A stretch of DNA of 64,000 nt from Claveliimonas bilis (lineage in GTDB: Bacteria; Bacillota; Clostridia; Lachnospirales; Lachnospiraceae): NCBI RefSeq assembly GCF_030296775.1, contig NZ_AP027742.1, positions 558,001 to 622,000 on the forward strand, given 5' to 3'. Positions within the stretch are counted from its first letter, which is position 1. Each line of letters starts with the position of its first letter. Shown in pieces: positions 34,095-42,829 of this stretch. The position numbers and the translations under genes were made by a program. The notes beneath the pieces were generated by a model. The model had not been told where the DNA came from. It was given only the letters and a program-made list of their open reading frames with translations, and ran no database searches.

Positions 34095-36479
34095 ATGAAA
34101 ATTGAAACCATATTAAATGCAGAGGAAATTACAAAGCTGGCAAAAGAAAGATTTCAGGAAGAAAGAGCAACGGATCATCTGGAAGGATGGTTTCTTGCCA
34201 AAGAAATTATGCGGGAATGTGATGAGAGATTTTCAGGAGAAGAAGATTGCATCCGCATTGCGAAAACCCTGGTGGAAGTAGCGGAAAGGCTTCCGCTCTG
34301 GATCAGTGATTACCATGTGTTTGCGGGAACTCAGGATGATGCCTTTGCCAGGTCCTACGCCCTTATCAATCCGGCGTTTTCGGTGGATTCCTTCAGCGGC
34401 TACTGCGATCCGGTGGCGGTTTTCGGGGATATTGATCCCATCGGAGATATTACGCAGGAGAGGATCGACGATCTGAAGCAATATAATGAAAAGACGAAGT
34501 TTGCAAAAGCGCTGTGCAGCGCCTATGATATTGCAGGTGACAATACAAGCGAGGCGATTTATTTTATCGAACAGGTAACAGGACATCTCATTCCGGATAT
34601 GAGAGACGTCCTGAAGGATGGTGTGAAAGGACTGAAAGAGAGGATCGGGGTTCAAAGGGAAGCGGAACAGAATCCAAAGAAACGCTCCTACTATGAGGCG
34701 ATGGATATTTCTCTGGACGCCGTTCTTGTAATTGCCCGAAGATATGCAGATCTGGCAGAAGAGAAAGCGGCAGCGAGTGAAGGAAAGGATAAAGAACGGT
34801 TTCGGCTTATGGCGGATACGCTGCGCAAAGTGCCTGAAAACGGAGCGGAAAATCTCTATGAGGCTATTCAGTCATTTATTTTGATGTGGCAGGTAATGTG
34901 TCTGGAGCAAACCCCCAATCCCTACGCATTTTCTGTAGGAAATGCAGACCGGATTTTTGAACCGTACCGTAAGATGGAAGATACGGACCGGGATATGGCG
35001 GCGGCCCTTTTAAAACACCTTCTCGTATTCTATAATGTGGCAGACCGAAGCTGGGCGATTTCCCAGAATCTGATCATCGGAGGAAAATCAGGCGCGGGTG
35101 AAGATATGACAAATCCAACTTCCTATGCCCTTTTGGATGCCTACTATGACATGAATCTTCCGCAGCCTATCCTGTCTGTAAAGCTCCATAAAAATACACC
35201 GAAGGAGCTGTATGAAAGTCTGGGAAGATTCCTGTTTACGCCGGGCTGCCTGACCCCCTCCTTCTTTAATGACGATTCTGTATTTGAGATATTAAAAAAT
35301 AGAAACCATGTGGACCCCGCAGATCTGGAAGACTATTCTGTAGCCGGATGCCAGGAACCTTTGATCATGGGGAAGGATAACGGAAACACAACAAACAGCT
35401 GGCTGAATATGGCTAAAGTGCTGGAGTTGTCTTTGAATGACGGCGTTTCCACGATATCCGGCAAAAAGTTCGGAAAAGGCCGGGAGGAATTCGGATATCA
35501 TACCGACCAGGAAGTACTGGAAAATATTCGTGAAATCTTTTATAATAACCTTCAGGAATATACCGATGAGATGGTAAAATGCGCAAACGCAGCTTCGGAG
35601 GCAATTTCTATTCTGCAAGTTCCCTTTCTCTCCACTTTGATGGGCGGTATTGAAACGGGCGTGGATGTCCGTGATACAAAAGAGCAGGGAACAAAATATA
35701 ATGGAAGCGGATGTCTGATCCACGGTCTTTCTGTTGCGGCGGATTCCTTTATCGCTATTGATACTTTGCTTCGGGAAAGACCACAGGATGCCGGGAGAAT
35801 GTTGGAGGCTCTTCGGACCAATTTTGAGAATGACCCGGAGATGCATCAGTATCTGATGAAAGCAAAAAAATATGGAAACAATATCGGCATTGTAGATGAT
35901 GAGGCGGCGGATATTGCTTCCAGAGTCAGCGATATGGTGACAGCCGAAAAAAATTATCTGGGCAATCCTTTCCGGGCAGACTGGGCTTCCCCGTCCACAC
36001 ATCTTCTGTATGGATACTGGGTGGGCGCAACGCCGGACGGCAGAAAGGCAAGGGAACAGCTGGGATACGGCATTGATCCGCTGTACGGAGAGGCTCATTC
36101 CGGCCTTGGATTCCGGGTAATGTCCAACATGAAGCTTCCGTTTGAGAAGATGAACGGAGGATGCGCTTCTCACCTGGGGATTAATCCAGGCTACTTCCAA
36201 GCGGAAACTTTTGAGGAAAAAGGTGTGGAATTTCAGAAGAAGATCATGAATCCATTGTTTTACAATCCACAGAAGGAAGGCGTTTCACCATTCTATCTCT
36301 ATGTCAATGTGACAACGCCGGAAATGCTGCGAAAAGTATTAGCCGAGCCGAAAAAATATGCGCCAAGCGGCGTTTATATTATGAGGATCCATGGAACTTT
36401 TGTAAATTTCCTTGATCTGTCTCCGGATATTCAGGAAGATATCATCAAGAGGCTGGATATGGAGTCCACCCGTTTATAG
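34095..36479 (+). CDS. Glycyl radical enzyme of unassigned substrate (PFL-like/dehydratase-like)
   Basis: 794 residues. The C-terminal glycyl radical loop is RIHGTF with Gly767. The active-site thiyl cysteine is Cys419 in the motif GCQEP, with Glu421 two residues on, the layout of dehydratase-type enzymes. The usual motif there is GCVE or GCIE, so Gln420 is unusual to me. TGHLIPDM resembles the GGHT(I)PDY segment of that class. It shares an operon with its activase and a xylulokinase and lies beside polyol transport and dehydrogenases, suggesting a polyol or sugar-derived substrate. ATG 34095 is preferred over GTG 34086 by RBS spacing. Substrate not predictable from sequence alone. Confidence 0.88.
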   Translation: MKIETILNAEEITKLAKERFQEERATDHLEGWFLAKEIMRECDERFSGEEDCIRIAKTLVEVAERLPLWISDYHVFAGTQDDAFARSYALINPAFSVDSFSGYCDPVAVFGDIDPIGDITQERIDDLKQYNEKTKFAKALCSAYDIAGDNTSEAIYFIEQVTGHLIPDMRDVLKDGVKGLKERIGVQREAEQNPKKRSYYEAMDISLDAVLVIARRYADLAEEKAAASEGKDKERFRLMADTLRKVPENGAENLYEAIQSFILMWQVMCLEQTPNPYAFSVGNADRIFEPYRKMEDTDRDMAAALLKHLLVFYNVADRSWAISQNLIIGGKSGAGEDMTNPTSYALLDAYYDMNLPQPILSVKLHKNTPKELYESLGRFLFTPGCLTPSFFNDDSVFEILKNRNHVDPADLEDYSVAGCQEPLIMGKDNGNTTNSWLNMAKVLELSLNDGVSTISGKKFGKGREEFGYHTDQEVLENIREIFYNNLQEYTDEMVKCANAASEAISILQVPFLSTLMGGIETGVDVRDTKEQGTKYNGSGCLIHGLSVAADSFIAIDTLLRERPQDAGRMLEALRTNFENDPEMHQYLMKAKKYGNNIGIVDDEAADIASRVSDMVTAEKNYLGNPFRADWASPSTHLLYGYWVGATPDGRKAREQLGYGIDPLYGEAHSGLGFRVMSNMKLPFEKMNGGCASHLGINPGYFQAETFEEKGVEFQKKIMNPLFYNPQKEGVSPFYLYVNVTTPEMLRKVLAEPKKYAPSGVYIMRIHGTFVNFLDLSPDIQEDIIKRLDMESTRL

Positions 36480-36497
36480 AAAAGGATATGATATATT

Positions 36498-37529
36498 ATG
36501 GACAGCGAAAATCTCTATCAGAAAGTGAAAAATAAAATATGTGATGAAATATTTGCCGGCCACTATAAAGATGGAGATATGCTTCCGTCAGAACGTGAAT
36601 TGGAGAAGGTTCTGGATGTCAGCCGGGTCACAGTGCGAAGATCCCTGCAGATGCTGGAGGAAGATCGCCTTATTGTCCGGGAAGTGGGAAGGGGAACAAA
36701 AGTGACTTTCCATAACAGCGGCAACCCGGCGGATCTGGATATGATCGTCCTGGTGGCTCCGGCCAGAAATCCCTTTTTCTCGGAATTTATCGGACGATTT
36801 CAAGCATATGCTGAGACAAAAGGTACTCTGGTGCTCTATGTAGAGAAGCCAAAAAGCGAAGGTCTGGAAAAAAGCCTTTACCGGCTTTATAAAAGAGGAC
36901 TTCGTAATGCGGTAGTCTGGCTGGAAGATTTGCAAGTAGATCGCAAGAAGCTTCAAAGGCTCCGTGCCATTGGCATGAATCTTGTGTTTTTTGATTCTGA
37001 CAGAGGACTTCCTTATGCGGACTGTGTGGCTCTCAACAACGAACGTGCAGTAAGTACATTGTACCAGGCTCTTAAAGAAGCGGGATATAAGAGGATTATA
37101 TATGTAGGATGGGATATGACAGAGATATACAGTATTCGGATGCGTGAGGAAGCCTATCGGACATATGCCGGAGAGCATGGAATCGTATTAAGGATCCCAT
37201 GGAAGAAAGAAGAAGAAGGACGGAAGATCATTGAAAGCGCTCTGAAGGGCAGTATCGGAGAGAGGGAGGGAAAAGAAACGGCAGTGCTCTGCTGTGACAG
37301 GGAATGCGGTATCCTTGTTACAGAGATCGCTGCAGGAGAAAAGCCGGAGCTTGCAGTGGCTTCCGTGGATAAACTGCCGTCTCCGCCTTTGGGAACGATC
37401 ATGTACCGCCAGGATATGAAAAAGACAGTAGAACAGATTTTTACATCTCTTGAGAGGCAGTGTGCCCCCGGAGGCACATGGGAGCCTGCCATGTATCTGG
37501 TAGAAGGGCAGATGATACAGGAAATATAG
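36498..37529 (+). CDS. GntR-type HTH fused to LacI-like sugar-binding domain
   Basis: 343 residues. The GntR winged helix at 1-70 (LPSERELEKVLDVSRVTVRRSLQMLEED) is followed by a periplasmic-binding-like domain (about 78-340), the architecture of B. subtilis AraR. It is a sugar-responsive repressor candidate for the xylulokinase-GRE operon, which ends 18 nt upstream and with which it is probably co-transcribed. The palindrome at 31628 is a possible target. Confidence 0.87.
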   Translation: MDSENLYQKVKNKICDEIFAGHYKDGDMLPSERELEKVLDVSRVTVRRSLQMLEEDRLIVREVGRGTKVTFHNSGNPADLDMIVLVAPARNPFFSEFIGRFQAYAETKGTLVLYVEKPKSEGLEKSLYRLYKRGLRNAVVWLEDLQVDRKKLQRLRAIGMNLVFFDSDRGLPYADCVALNNERAVSTLYQALKEAGYKRIIYVGWDMTEIYSIRMREEAYRTYAGEHGIVLRIPWKKEEEGRKIIESALKGSIGEREGKETAVLCCDRECGILVTEIAAGEKPELAVASVDKLPSPPLGTIMYRQDMKKTVEQIFTSLERQCAPGGTWEPAMYLVEGQMIQEI

Positions 37530-37559
37530 GAGATGCCGGATAGATCATATTGGCAGAAA

Positions 37560-37601
37560 CAAAAAGAGGATTCCTCATATGTATGGAGAATCCTCTTTTT
37601 G
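37560..37601. terminator. Bidirectional terminator
   Basis: Stem of 13-14 bp (37560-37573 and 37588-37601) with terminal A-run and T-run, between the GntR-LacI gene and the convergent gldA-like gene. Confidence 0.9.
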
Positions 37602-37627
37602 CAGGTACGCCCGGCGGCGCACAGTTT

Positions 37628-38746
37628 TTATAACCCTTTTTTATAACGCTTTCCCAATTCATGGGCGGTCTTAACTACTGCCTTTACTTTTGCGGCATCC
37701 ATATAGAATGGTTCTCTGGTCCATTCGGTTTCCTGCGGGTTGGCGCTGATGATATCAAAATTTTCTTCTGTAGGTGCAATTCCCATATCATCCAGAGTGA
37801 CAGGAAGCCCTACACTTAAATTGAACCGGATGACTTCTTCTATCAGTTTCATATCTTCATTTTCTGCAAGCAGCTGACAGATGACGCCGAAGGCAACTTT
37901 TTCTCCGTGGAGCGCCTTATCTCCGCCGGGAACAGCTGTGATTCCATTGCACACAACATGGGAAGCGGCACAGCCCACATTCTCAAACCCGAGTCCGCTC
38001 ATCAGAGTGTTTGCCTCGATGACTGCATCCAGAGCATCCGTAACAACATGAAGTTCATTGGCAATCTTAGCCCTGACGCCAAATTCGCGGATGGTACGAT
38101 AACACTCCTCGGCAATGGCGGCGGCAGTCCGGGTACGCATGTAAGAGCCGGATTCTCCACAGATATAGTTGGGCTGATTGGTGCGGATACTTGTGCGCCC
38201 TTCAAAGACGGTAGCCAGGGCATCACCCATACCGGATACAAGGAAACGTACCGGGGCGTCTGCAATGATCTGGCTGTCTACAAGTACAAGATCCGGATTT
38301 TTGATGTAATAGTAGACATCATCGTGTTCATGTGCGTCATTGTAGATGATGGACATGGCGCTTGTGGGCGCGTCTGTAGAAGCGCTTGTAGGGATAATCA
38401 CAAGGGGAAGGGACAGCCTGGAAGCTACGGCTTTGGCGGTATCCAGTGCTTTTCCTCCGCCGATTCCGATGATGACATCCGGGGAAAAGCCACTGGCCTC
38501 GTCAGATGCTTTTTCAATAAGCTCTTTTGTAATCTCGGTCTGATACAAAAAACTCAAGAAAGCCCCTCCGGCATTCTCGTAGAGAGTGTTCAGCCTTTCT
38601 GTAAATGATTTGTAGAAAAATTCATCAATGACAGCAAAAGCCCTTTTTCCGAATTTTTCTGTGTGGATTGCCAGGCGGTCAAGTTCTCCGGCTCCCTGGA
38701 TATAGCGGCCTGGTGAACCCCAGGCATAAGAAGTAAGCGGCAGCAT
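37628..38746 (-). CDS. gldA: Glycerol-dehydrogenase-like metal-dependent alcohol dehydrogenase
   Basis: 372 residues of the iron/zinc-containing dehydroquinate-synthase-like ADH superfamily. NAD motif GIGGGKALDTAKAVA (about 94-108). Metal ligands are expected in GMGDALATVFEGR (Asp), AASHVV (His) and ALHGEKVAFG (His), as in GldA. It oxidises glycerol or another vicinal diol, or reduces hydroxyaldehydes made by a neighbouring dehydratase. RBS AAGGAGGG. Transcribed toward the GntR-LacI gene and separated from it by a shared terminator. Confidence 0.85.
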   Translation of the reverse strand: MLPLTSYAWGSPGRYIQGAGELDRLAIHTEKFGKRAFAVIDEFFYKSFTERLNTLYENAGGAFLSFLYQTEITKELIEKASDEASGFSPDVIIGIGGGKALDTAKAVASRLSLPLVIIPTSASTDAPTSAMSIIYNDAHEHDDVYYYIKNPDLVLVDSQIIADAPVRFLVSGMGDALATVFEGRTSIRTNQPNYICGESGSYMRTRTAAAIAEECYRTIREFGVRAKIANELHVVTDALDAVIEANTLMSGLGFENVGCAASHVVCNGITAVPGGDKALHGEKVAFGVICQLLAENEDMKLIEEVIRFNLSVGLPVTLDDMGIAPTEENFDIISANPQETEWTREPFYMDAAKVKAVVKTAHELGKRYKKGL

Positions 38747-38784
38747 AAGCAGACCCTCCTTTTAGAAAAAATAGTTTTCTGTTG

Positions 38785-38830
38785 AATAAAAAAAGATGTC
38801 CGAATACAAGCTCCGAACATCTTTTTTATT
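38785..38830. terminator. Terminator of the MFS gene
   Basis: Imperfect stem AAAAGATGT...ACATCTTTT with long A- and T-runs between the MFS gene and gldA, both leftward. Confidence 0.85.
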
Positions 38831-38834
38831 GAAA

Positions 38835-40070
38835 TTAAGCATTCTCTGGCAGTTTATCCTTTGCAACTTTAGAAAGAATGAAAGTAAAGACTACACAGAG
38901 GAGTGCCATTACAATGGCATAGATCCAAGTCATGTTGAATCCGGTATGTCCATAGCTGTCCATCCAGCCGCCGACGATTGTGTACATGAATACGTCCGGC
39001 AGGTATCCAAGTGCAGATGCGATACCGGAAACACGTCCGCTTAAACGAAGCGGGATACCGGCATCATCATGGATAGCAAAGTACTGGCTTCTTACGGCAT
39101 AGATGAAGAACAGGCCGAAGAAGAAGTTGAAAATGATCAGTCCCAGAAGTCCTTCCTGAACCGGGATTAAAATGTAGAACAGGAAGGAAAGAGCCATACC
39201 AATAGATCCGATGATAACAACTTTGCCTCGGGAAAGTTTATCAGCAGCAAAACCTGCCACGATACCGCCAACACCCTGGATCAGGTAACGAACACCGCCG
39301 AGAGTTGCAGCTGTTGCAGCAGACATTCCGAAGAACTGCTGTGCATATGTAGTAGCGTAGCTTACAAGACCATATACGCTGTAAGCAGTGAAAACGATAG
39401 CAACCAGCACCCATACTCGAGGAAGGAGAAGAGTTTTGAACATTTCTTTTACAACTGTTCCTACAGGCTCGGATTGTTCTTCACGTTTTGTATCTTCGAT
39501 AAAGATAAAGTTTAAAATACCAATGATGATATCAACGATAGCGCACACTTTGATTGCTGCAGAAGCGCCTGCGATCTCATCTGTAAACTGTGCAAATACC
39601 CATGCCATTCCAAATACAACGGCGGCATTCAAAATACCTCTAAGTCCTTCCTGAAGACCGAACAGACGTCCCTGTTCTTCCTCTCCGCCCAGCATACGAG
39701 TCGCTTTAATGCAGGCTGACCAGTATGTAATAATAGAAGTGATTCCCATCAGGACGAAGATCAGACGTCCGATTGCAAAGCTTGGGAAGGTAGAGAACCA
39801 AAGTCCCAGAGCTCCGGTAGCGATAAAGGAAAATGTAAGCAGCTTTCTTGCTGAAAACTTATCTGCGATCATACCGCCGATAAAATAAGATAAAGTTGCC
39901 ATTGTTGCATATCCCGAAGACAGAAGACCCATCTGGGCATTGCTAAGTCCCATAGCGTTCTGAATCGGTACATAGAAAGTTTCACGAATGTAAGGAAGCT
40001 GGAAGATGATACCAGCTCCGGCCGCCAGAAGAAGCAGCGTGCCGTATTTTTTGATAAAAGCCTTGTCCAT
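38835..40070 (-). CDS. MFS transporter of the ygc-like locus
   Basis: 411 residues, about 12 transmembrane segments. The N-terminus (YGTLLLLAAGAGIIFQLPYI) resembles the YqcE/YihN-type MFS group of E. coli, one member of which lies in the ygc locus. It probably imports the organic acid or sugar derivative processed by the locus. RBS GGAGG. Its 144-nt leader carries the same attenuator element as the two rightward ygc-like units, tying it to the same regulon although transcribed in the opposite direction. Confidence 0.85.
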   Translation of the reverse strand: MDKAFIKKYGTLLLLAAGAGIIFQLPYIRETFYVPIQNAMGLSNAQMGLLSSGYATMATLSYFIGGMIADKFSARKLLTFSFIATGALGLWFSTFPSFAIGRLIFVLMGITSIITYWSACIKATRMLGGEEEQGRLFGLQEGLRGILNAAVVFGMAWVFAQFTDEIAGASAAIKVCAIVDIIIGILNFIFIEDTKREEQSEPVGTVVKEMFKTLLLPRVWVLVAIVFTAYSVYGLVSYATTYAQQFFGMSAATAATLGGVRYLIQGVGGIVAGFAADKLSRGKVVIIGSIGMALSFLFYILIPVQEGLLGLIIFNFFFGLFFIYAVRSQYFAIHDDAGIPLRLSGRVSGIASALGYLPDVFMYTIVGGWMDSYGHTGFNMTWIYAIVMALLCVVFTFILSKVAKDKLPENA

Positions 40071-40158
40071 AAGTATTCCTCCAAAAAACTATACAATTAA
40101 TAATAATGAAACAGCGCCAGTTCCCGTGCTGCAGTCACAGGTTCTGACAGAAAAGAAA

Positions 40159-40214
40159 CAAAAAAGAGAAAAGTAATGCCTTGCAGCGTTACTTCTCTCT
40201 TCACTCTTGTAACT
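40159..40214 (-). promoter_or_regulatory. Attenuator leader B (GlpP-type antitermination candidate)
   Basis: Minus strand. AGTTAC (40214-40209) and AGTAAC (40193-40188) enclose a purine-rich loop with AAGAG and GAAGAGA. The 3' part AGAGAAGTAACG then pairs with CATTACTTTTCTCT (about 40180-40165) to form a terminator ending in a T-run. GTTAC can instead pair with GTAAC, which would break the terminator. Same layout as leaders A and C. Confidence 0.75.
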
Positions 40215-40221
40215 ATCCTAA

Positions 40222-40250
40222 AGCATAAAAGATTTGTGTAAAAATGTCAA
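40222..40250 (-). promoter_or_regulatory. Promoter B of the MFS unit
   Basis: On the minus strand TTGACA (40250-40245), 17-bp spacer, TATGCT (40227-40222). The AGTTAC leader element begins 8 nt downstream at 40214. Confidence 0.8.
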
Positions 40251-40325
40251 TCGCAAAAGGAAATAAAAAAGAAAATTAGGTATAATTCATAAAAAAGGGA
40301 GTCCAAAAATATGTAATATGTACAA

Positions 40326-40354
40326 TTGACAACCTGTAGATCAGGATTTATACT
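40326..40354 (+). promoter_or_regulatory. Promoter A of the ygcU operon
   Basis: TTGACA (40326-40331), 17-bp spacer, TATACT (40349-40354). The AGTTAC leader element begins exactly 7 nt later, at the expected transcription start. Confidence 0.85.
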
Positions 40355-40360
40355 AAAGGC

Positions 40361-40443
40361 AGTTACCAGAAGAGCTTAGGAGAGAACAGTAACAGGAAAG
40401 GCGGATATACCGCTTTTATACTAGTTGCTTTTCTCTTTTTTTA
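40361..40443 (+). promoter_or_regulatory. Attenuator leader A (GlpP-type antitermination candidate)
   Basis: AGTTAC (40361-40366) and AGTAAC (40388-40393) flank a loop containing AAGAGC and GGAGAGA. The terminator stem uses AGAGAACAGTAAC (40381-40393) against GTTGCTTTTCTCT (about 40424-40436), with an inner GCGG/CCGC hairpin, and is followed by a seven-T run. The antiterminator pairing GTTAC/GTAAC is mutually exclusive with the terminator. AAGAGC (40370-40375) could also pair with GCTCTT (40467-40472) beyond it. Confidence 0.78.
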
Positions 40444-40551
40444 TTATGCTGTTGTGCGCAGACAGCGCTCTTTTGGTCAAAAAAGAAAAACTCTCATATT
40501 TAAAGACAGACGAAAAGAAAAAGTAGTTAAGAAATAGGAGGAAGAAACATC

Positions 40552-42009
40552 ATGGCTATTATTTCAAGGGAGAAAATTGTAGAGGGATTAGTAGAAATCC
40601 TCGGTAAAGAGCGTGTCATTACTGACGAACAGGTATTAAAAGAAAGCAGTCTCGACAGATACAGAAAGTATGAGCAGGTATTCGAAGTATATACACAGCC
40701 GATTCCGGCAGCAGTTGTATATGTAACAAGCACAGAGGAAGTTTCCAAAGTTCTTTCATTTGCAAATGACAATGAGATCAACATTGTGCCGAGAACCGGA
40801 CATTCCGCTATCGAGGGAGGATTAGAGACAGCTCTTAAAGACTCCGTTGTTGTAGATGGTTCTATGATGAATAAAGTACTGAAAGTAGATACATACAACA
40901 TGCAGGTAACATGCCAGTGTGGTGTTCCGCTTCAGGATCTGGACGATATGCTTCGTGAGCAGGGATACACAACAGGACATTCTCCGCAGTCCAAACCTCT
41001 TGCACAGATCGGCGGTCTTGTTGCAACAAGAAGTATCGGACAGTTCTCTACACTTTATGGCGGAATCGAAGATATGATCGTTGGTATGGAAGCTGTGTTC
41101 CCGAATGGAAAGATCTGCAGAATCAAAAACGTTCCAAGACGTGCGGCAGGTCCGGATATCAGACATATCATCTGTGGAAACGAAGGAGCTCTTTGCTTTA
41201 TCACAGAAGTAACACTGAAGCTCTTCAAATGGCAGCCGGAAAACAACAGATACATTGCATACAAGCTGGATGATGAGCAGATGAAGCTTGGATTTGACTG
41301 CCTGCGTGAAGTTATGGTAGCAGGTTACAAACCTTCTTTTGCACGTCTGTACGATGCAGCAGATGCACAGCAGCACTTCAGCGCATGGCTGGAAGAAGGA
41401 AAAGCAATCCTTATCTGGATGGCAGAAGGACCGGAAAATATTACACCGGCTATTGAAGCGGGTATCCGTGATCTGATGAGCAAACATCCGGAACTGGAAG
41501 AAGTAGATCCTAAGCTTATTGAAAAATGGTACGGTGGACTGAACTGGGGACCAGAGCAGATTGCTGAAGAAAAAGAAGAAATCAAAGCAACAAAGAACAT
41601 TGGTATTACAACAGAGGTTTCCGGAAGCTGGGATAATATCTATGATATTTACAAAACAGCATGTGACAGAATCCTTGCAGAAGTTCCGGATATGACTTTG
41701 ATGGGAGGACATTCTTCACATAGCTATATCAACGGAACAAATATGTACTTTGTATACTACTACAACGTTGTAGACTGTGCTCCGGAAGAAGAGATCAACA
41801 AATATCATGACAGAATCAATCAGATCATCTGCGAGCAGGTTATCAAATACGGCGGATCCATTGTTCATCACCATGGACTTGGAAAAGCAAGAGCTCACTA
41901 TGTAACTGAAGAATACGGATCATCTTACTATATGCTGAAGACACTGAAGCAGGCATTTGATCCAAATGGTATTATGAACATGGGAACACTGATTCCTTTA
42001 AGAAAATAA
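40552..42009 (+). CDS. ygcU: YgcU-type FAD-linked dehydrogenase
   Basis: 485 residues, VAO/PCMH flavoprotein family (glycolate/D-lactate dehydrogenase-like). The FAD-binding stretches PRTGHSAIEGG (about 83) and HSPQSKPLAQIGGLVATRS (about 144) and the C-terminal HHHG (439-442) closely follow E. coli YgcU as I remember it. It likely oxidises a 2-hydroxy acid and passes electrons to the Etf pair encoded next. First gene of a ten-gene operon; RBS AGGAGGAAG. Substrate unknown. Confidence 0.88.
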   Translation: MAIISREKIVEGLVEILGKERVITDEQVLKESSLDRYRKYEQVFEVYTQPIPAAVVYVTSTEEVSKVLSFANDNEINIVPRTGHSAIEGGLETALKDSVVVDGSMMNKVLKVDTYNMQVTCQCGVPLQDLDDMLREQGYTTGHSPQSKPLAQIGGLVATRSIGQFSTLYGGIEDMIVGMEAVFPNGKICRIKNVPRRAAGPDIRHIICGNEGALCFITEVTLKLFKWQPENNRYIAYKLDDEQMKLGFDCLREVMVAGYKPSFARLYDAADAQQHFSAWLEEGKAILIWMAEGPENITPAIEAGIRDLMSKHPELEEVDPKLIEKWYGGLNWGPEQIAEEKEEIKATKNIGITTEVSGSWDNIYDIYKTACDRILAEVPDMTLMGGHSSHSYINGTNMYFVYYYNVVDCAPEEEINKYHDRINQIICEQVIKYGGSIVHHHGLGKARAHYVTEEYGSSYYMLKTLKQAFDPNGIMNMGTLIPLRK

Positions 42010-42019
42010 GATTAAGATT

Positions 42020-42829
42020 ATGAAAATATTGGGTTGCTTTAAAGTGGTTCCCGATCTGGATCTGGTGGCAGAGGAAGATTGGGAGTTAGAAGGACAGCTC
42101 CATGTGGATACTAGCTATGTCAAGCCAATATGGAACTGTTTTGATGAGAGCGCTCTGGAAATGATGTTAAAGCTTTCTGATTTGTCAGGAAGCTTTAACA
42201 TCGTTTTTGAATTAAGTGCGCTGACAATTGGAAAAGAGAAAGACGAGTCGTTTTTGAAGACGCTTTATGCTCTGGGGTATGCCCATGCAGTGCGTATTAT
42301 GCAGGAAGAGCCGGAAAATTTTGCCCCTGAAAGTCTTGCGGGAGCGATTGCGGGATATCTCAAAAAATACGCCATGCAGGATGTGGTTGTTATGGGTGGA
42401 CAAAGTTCAGTAGGGAGCAATATGAAGACGCCATATCTTCTGGCAGAGCTGCTTGGATGGCCTTGTTTTACTCAAGTTACCTCTATGGAGCCGGTAGATG
42501 ATAACTGTCTTAAGATTACCTGTAAAACAGACGGCGGAAGCGTTATCCGTACGGTAAAAACTCCCTGTGTACTTGTTGTGGGAAATGCAGAGAATACCTA
42601 TCTTCGTGTACCGACTCTGAAGGATAAAATGAAGCTTGGCAAAAAGCCGATCGAGAGGCTGACTATAGAGGAAGTAAATGAAGAAATTCCGATGGAATCA
42701 GCGAAGCTTGTCTCACTGGAAAATGTGGAAAGAAAAAGAGATACAAAATGGATCGAAGGAGCGACTCCCCAGGAGAAGGCGGAGAAGCTTTTTGAATCAT
42801 ATCTGAAGGAAAGGCTGGAAAAACTATGA
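42020..42829 (+). CDS. ygcR: Electron transfer flavoprotein beta-like subunit (YgcR)
   Basis: 269 residues, Etf-beta fold. The segment PYLLAELLGWPCFTQV (about 138-153) matches E. coli YgcR almost exactly. The AMP-binding end of ordinary EtfB is divergent here. Partner of the alpha-like subunit encoded next (ATGA overlap 42826-42829). It should accept electrons from YgcU. Confidence 0.85.
   Translation: MKILGCFKVVPDLDLVAEEDWELEGQLHVDTSYVKPIWNCFDESALEMMLKLSDLSGSFNIVFELSALTIGKEKDESFLKTLYALGYAHAVRIMQEEPENFAPESLAGAIAGYLKKYAMQDVVVMGGQSSVGSNMKTPYLLAELLGWPCFTQVTSMEPVDDNCLKITCKTDGGSVIRTVKTPCVLVVGNAENTYLRVPTLKDKMKLGKKPIERLTIEEVNEEIPMESAKLVSLENVERKRDTKWIEGATPQEKAEKLFESYLKERLEKL

Larger units (their letters stand above)
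40071..40551. other. 481-bp divergent regulatory region with two attenuator leaders
   Basis: There is no protein-coding gene here. The region holds the leftward promoter and attenuator of the MFS gene (40159-40250) and the rightward promoter and attenuator of the ygcU operon (40326-40443). A long untranslated tract follows to the RBS AGGAGGAAG before 40552; it contains TTGTGCGCAG (40452-40461), also found in the third leader. The central 40251-40325 is A/T-rich with nothing else supportable. Confidence 0.8.
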
